Positions 7,086-7,148 of a stretch of DNA of 7,148 bases are shown piece by piece. The DNA comes from Bacteroidota bacterium (GTDB lineage: Bacteria; Bacteroidota; Ignavibacteria; Ignavibacteriales; Ignavibacteriaceae). A program made the translations under genes and the position numbers. The first letter of the stretch is position 1; the number at the start of each line of letters is the position of its first letter. The DNA is taken from assembly GCA_021796135.1 (NCBI GenBank), contig JAJYOQ010000209.1, positions 1-7,148 of the forward strand, in the 5' to 3' direction. The notes beneath the pieces were generated by a model. The model made no database searches. It saw only the letters and a list, made by a program, of their open reading frames with translations, and was not told the origin of the DNA.

Positions 7086-7148
7086 AAAACCTTCCTTCTA
7101 ACTAAAAGTTATGTATTAATTCTCGAATAATATTTTTTTAGCAAATTT
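7086..7148 (-). promoter_or_regulatory. nrdJ upstream region with strong ribosome binding site
   Basis: Reading the minus strand, the ATG is preceded by GAAGGAAGG, a double purine Shine-Dalgarno (7090-7098), then 4 T. Further up, TTGCTA (7139-7144) and ATTAAT (7115-7120) are 18 nt apart and could be a weak promoter. No NrdR-box-like palindrome and no cobalamin riboswitch fit in these 63 bases. Any such element would have to lie beyond the window edge. The ribosome binding site is solid; the promoter is a guess. Confidence 0.4.

Overview
The window is AT-rich (roughly one third G+C by eye) and carries six protein genes, all ending in TAA and all preceded by purine-rich Shine-Dalgarno sequences. 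It looks like a chromosomal housekeeping stretch of a Gram-negative-type bacterium, because the first gene encodes a lipoprotein and the second a secreted LysM protein. AT richness plus this gene content would fit the Bacteroidota/Ignavibacteria/Chlorobi side of the tree. That placement is an impression from the protein sequences, not a demonstrated assignment. I see no RNA genes, CRISPR array, insertion sequence, phage gene or attachment site, and no gene-free stretch longer than about 100 bases.

Layout: (1) Bases 41-1041, plus strand: a two-gene cell-envelope unit, with a short coiled-coil lipoprotein followed 35 nt later by a coiled-coil plus LysM protein. It ends in a strong hairpin terminator with a cUUCGg tetraloop (1076-1112). 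(2) Bases 1131-2108, plus strand: a PhoH/YbeZ-type ATPase starting only 18 nt after that terminator. (3) Bases 2123-2893, minus strand: the nucleoside triphosphate pyrophosphohydrolase MazG, convergent with phoH across a 14-nt gap. (4) Bases 2992-3453, plus strand: a RidA/YjgF-family protein divergent from mazG, ending in a hairpin that can terminate in both directions (3456-3484). (5) Bases 3501-7085, minus strand: a long-form adenosylcobalamin-dependent class II ribonucleotide reductase, NrdJ, complete with its C-terminal cysteine-rich domain, followed by 63 bases of its upstream region.

Functionally the genes form small independent units. The first two probably act together at the envelope-peptidoglycan interface. 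NrdJ supplies deoxynucleotides while MazG removes unwanted nucleoside triphosphates. RidA-family proteins deal with reactive metabolic intermediates, and PhoH/YbeZ proteins are linked to RNA and ribosome metabolism. I found no convincing new multi-gene system. The points most worth a second look are the Lpp-like plus LysM envelope pair, the terminator placed almost on top of the phoH start, and the alphaproteobacteria-like long NrdJ in an AT-rich background.
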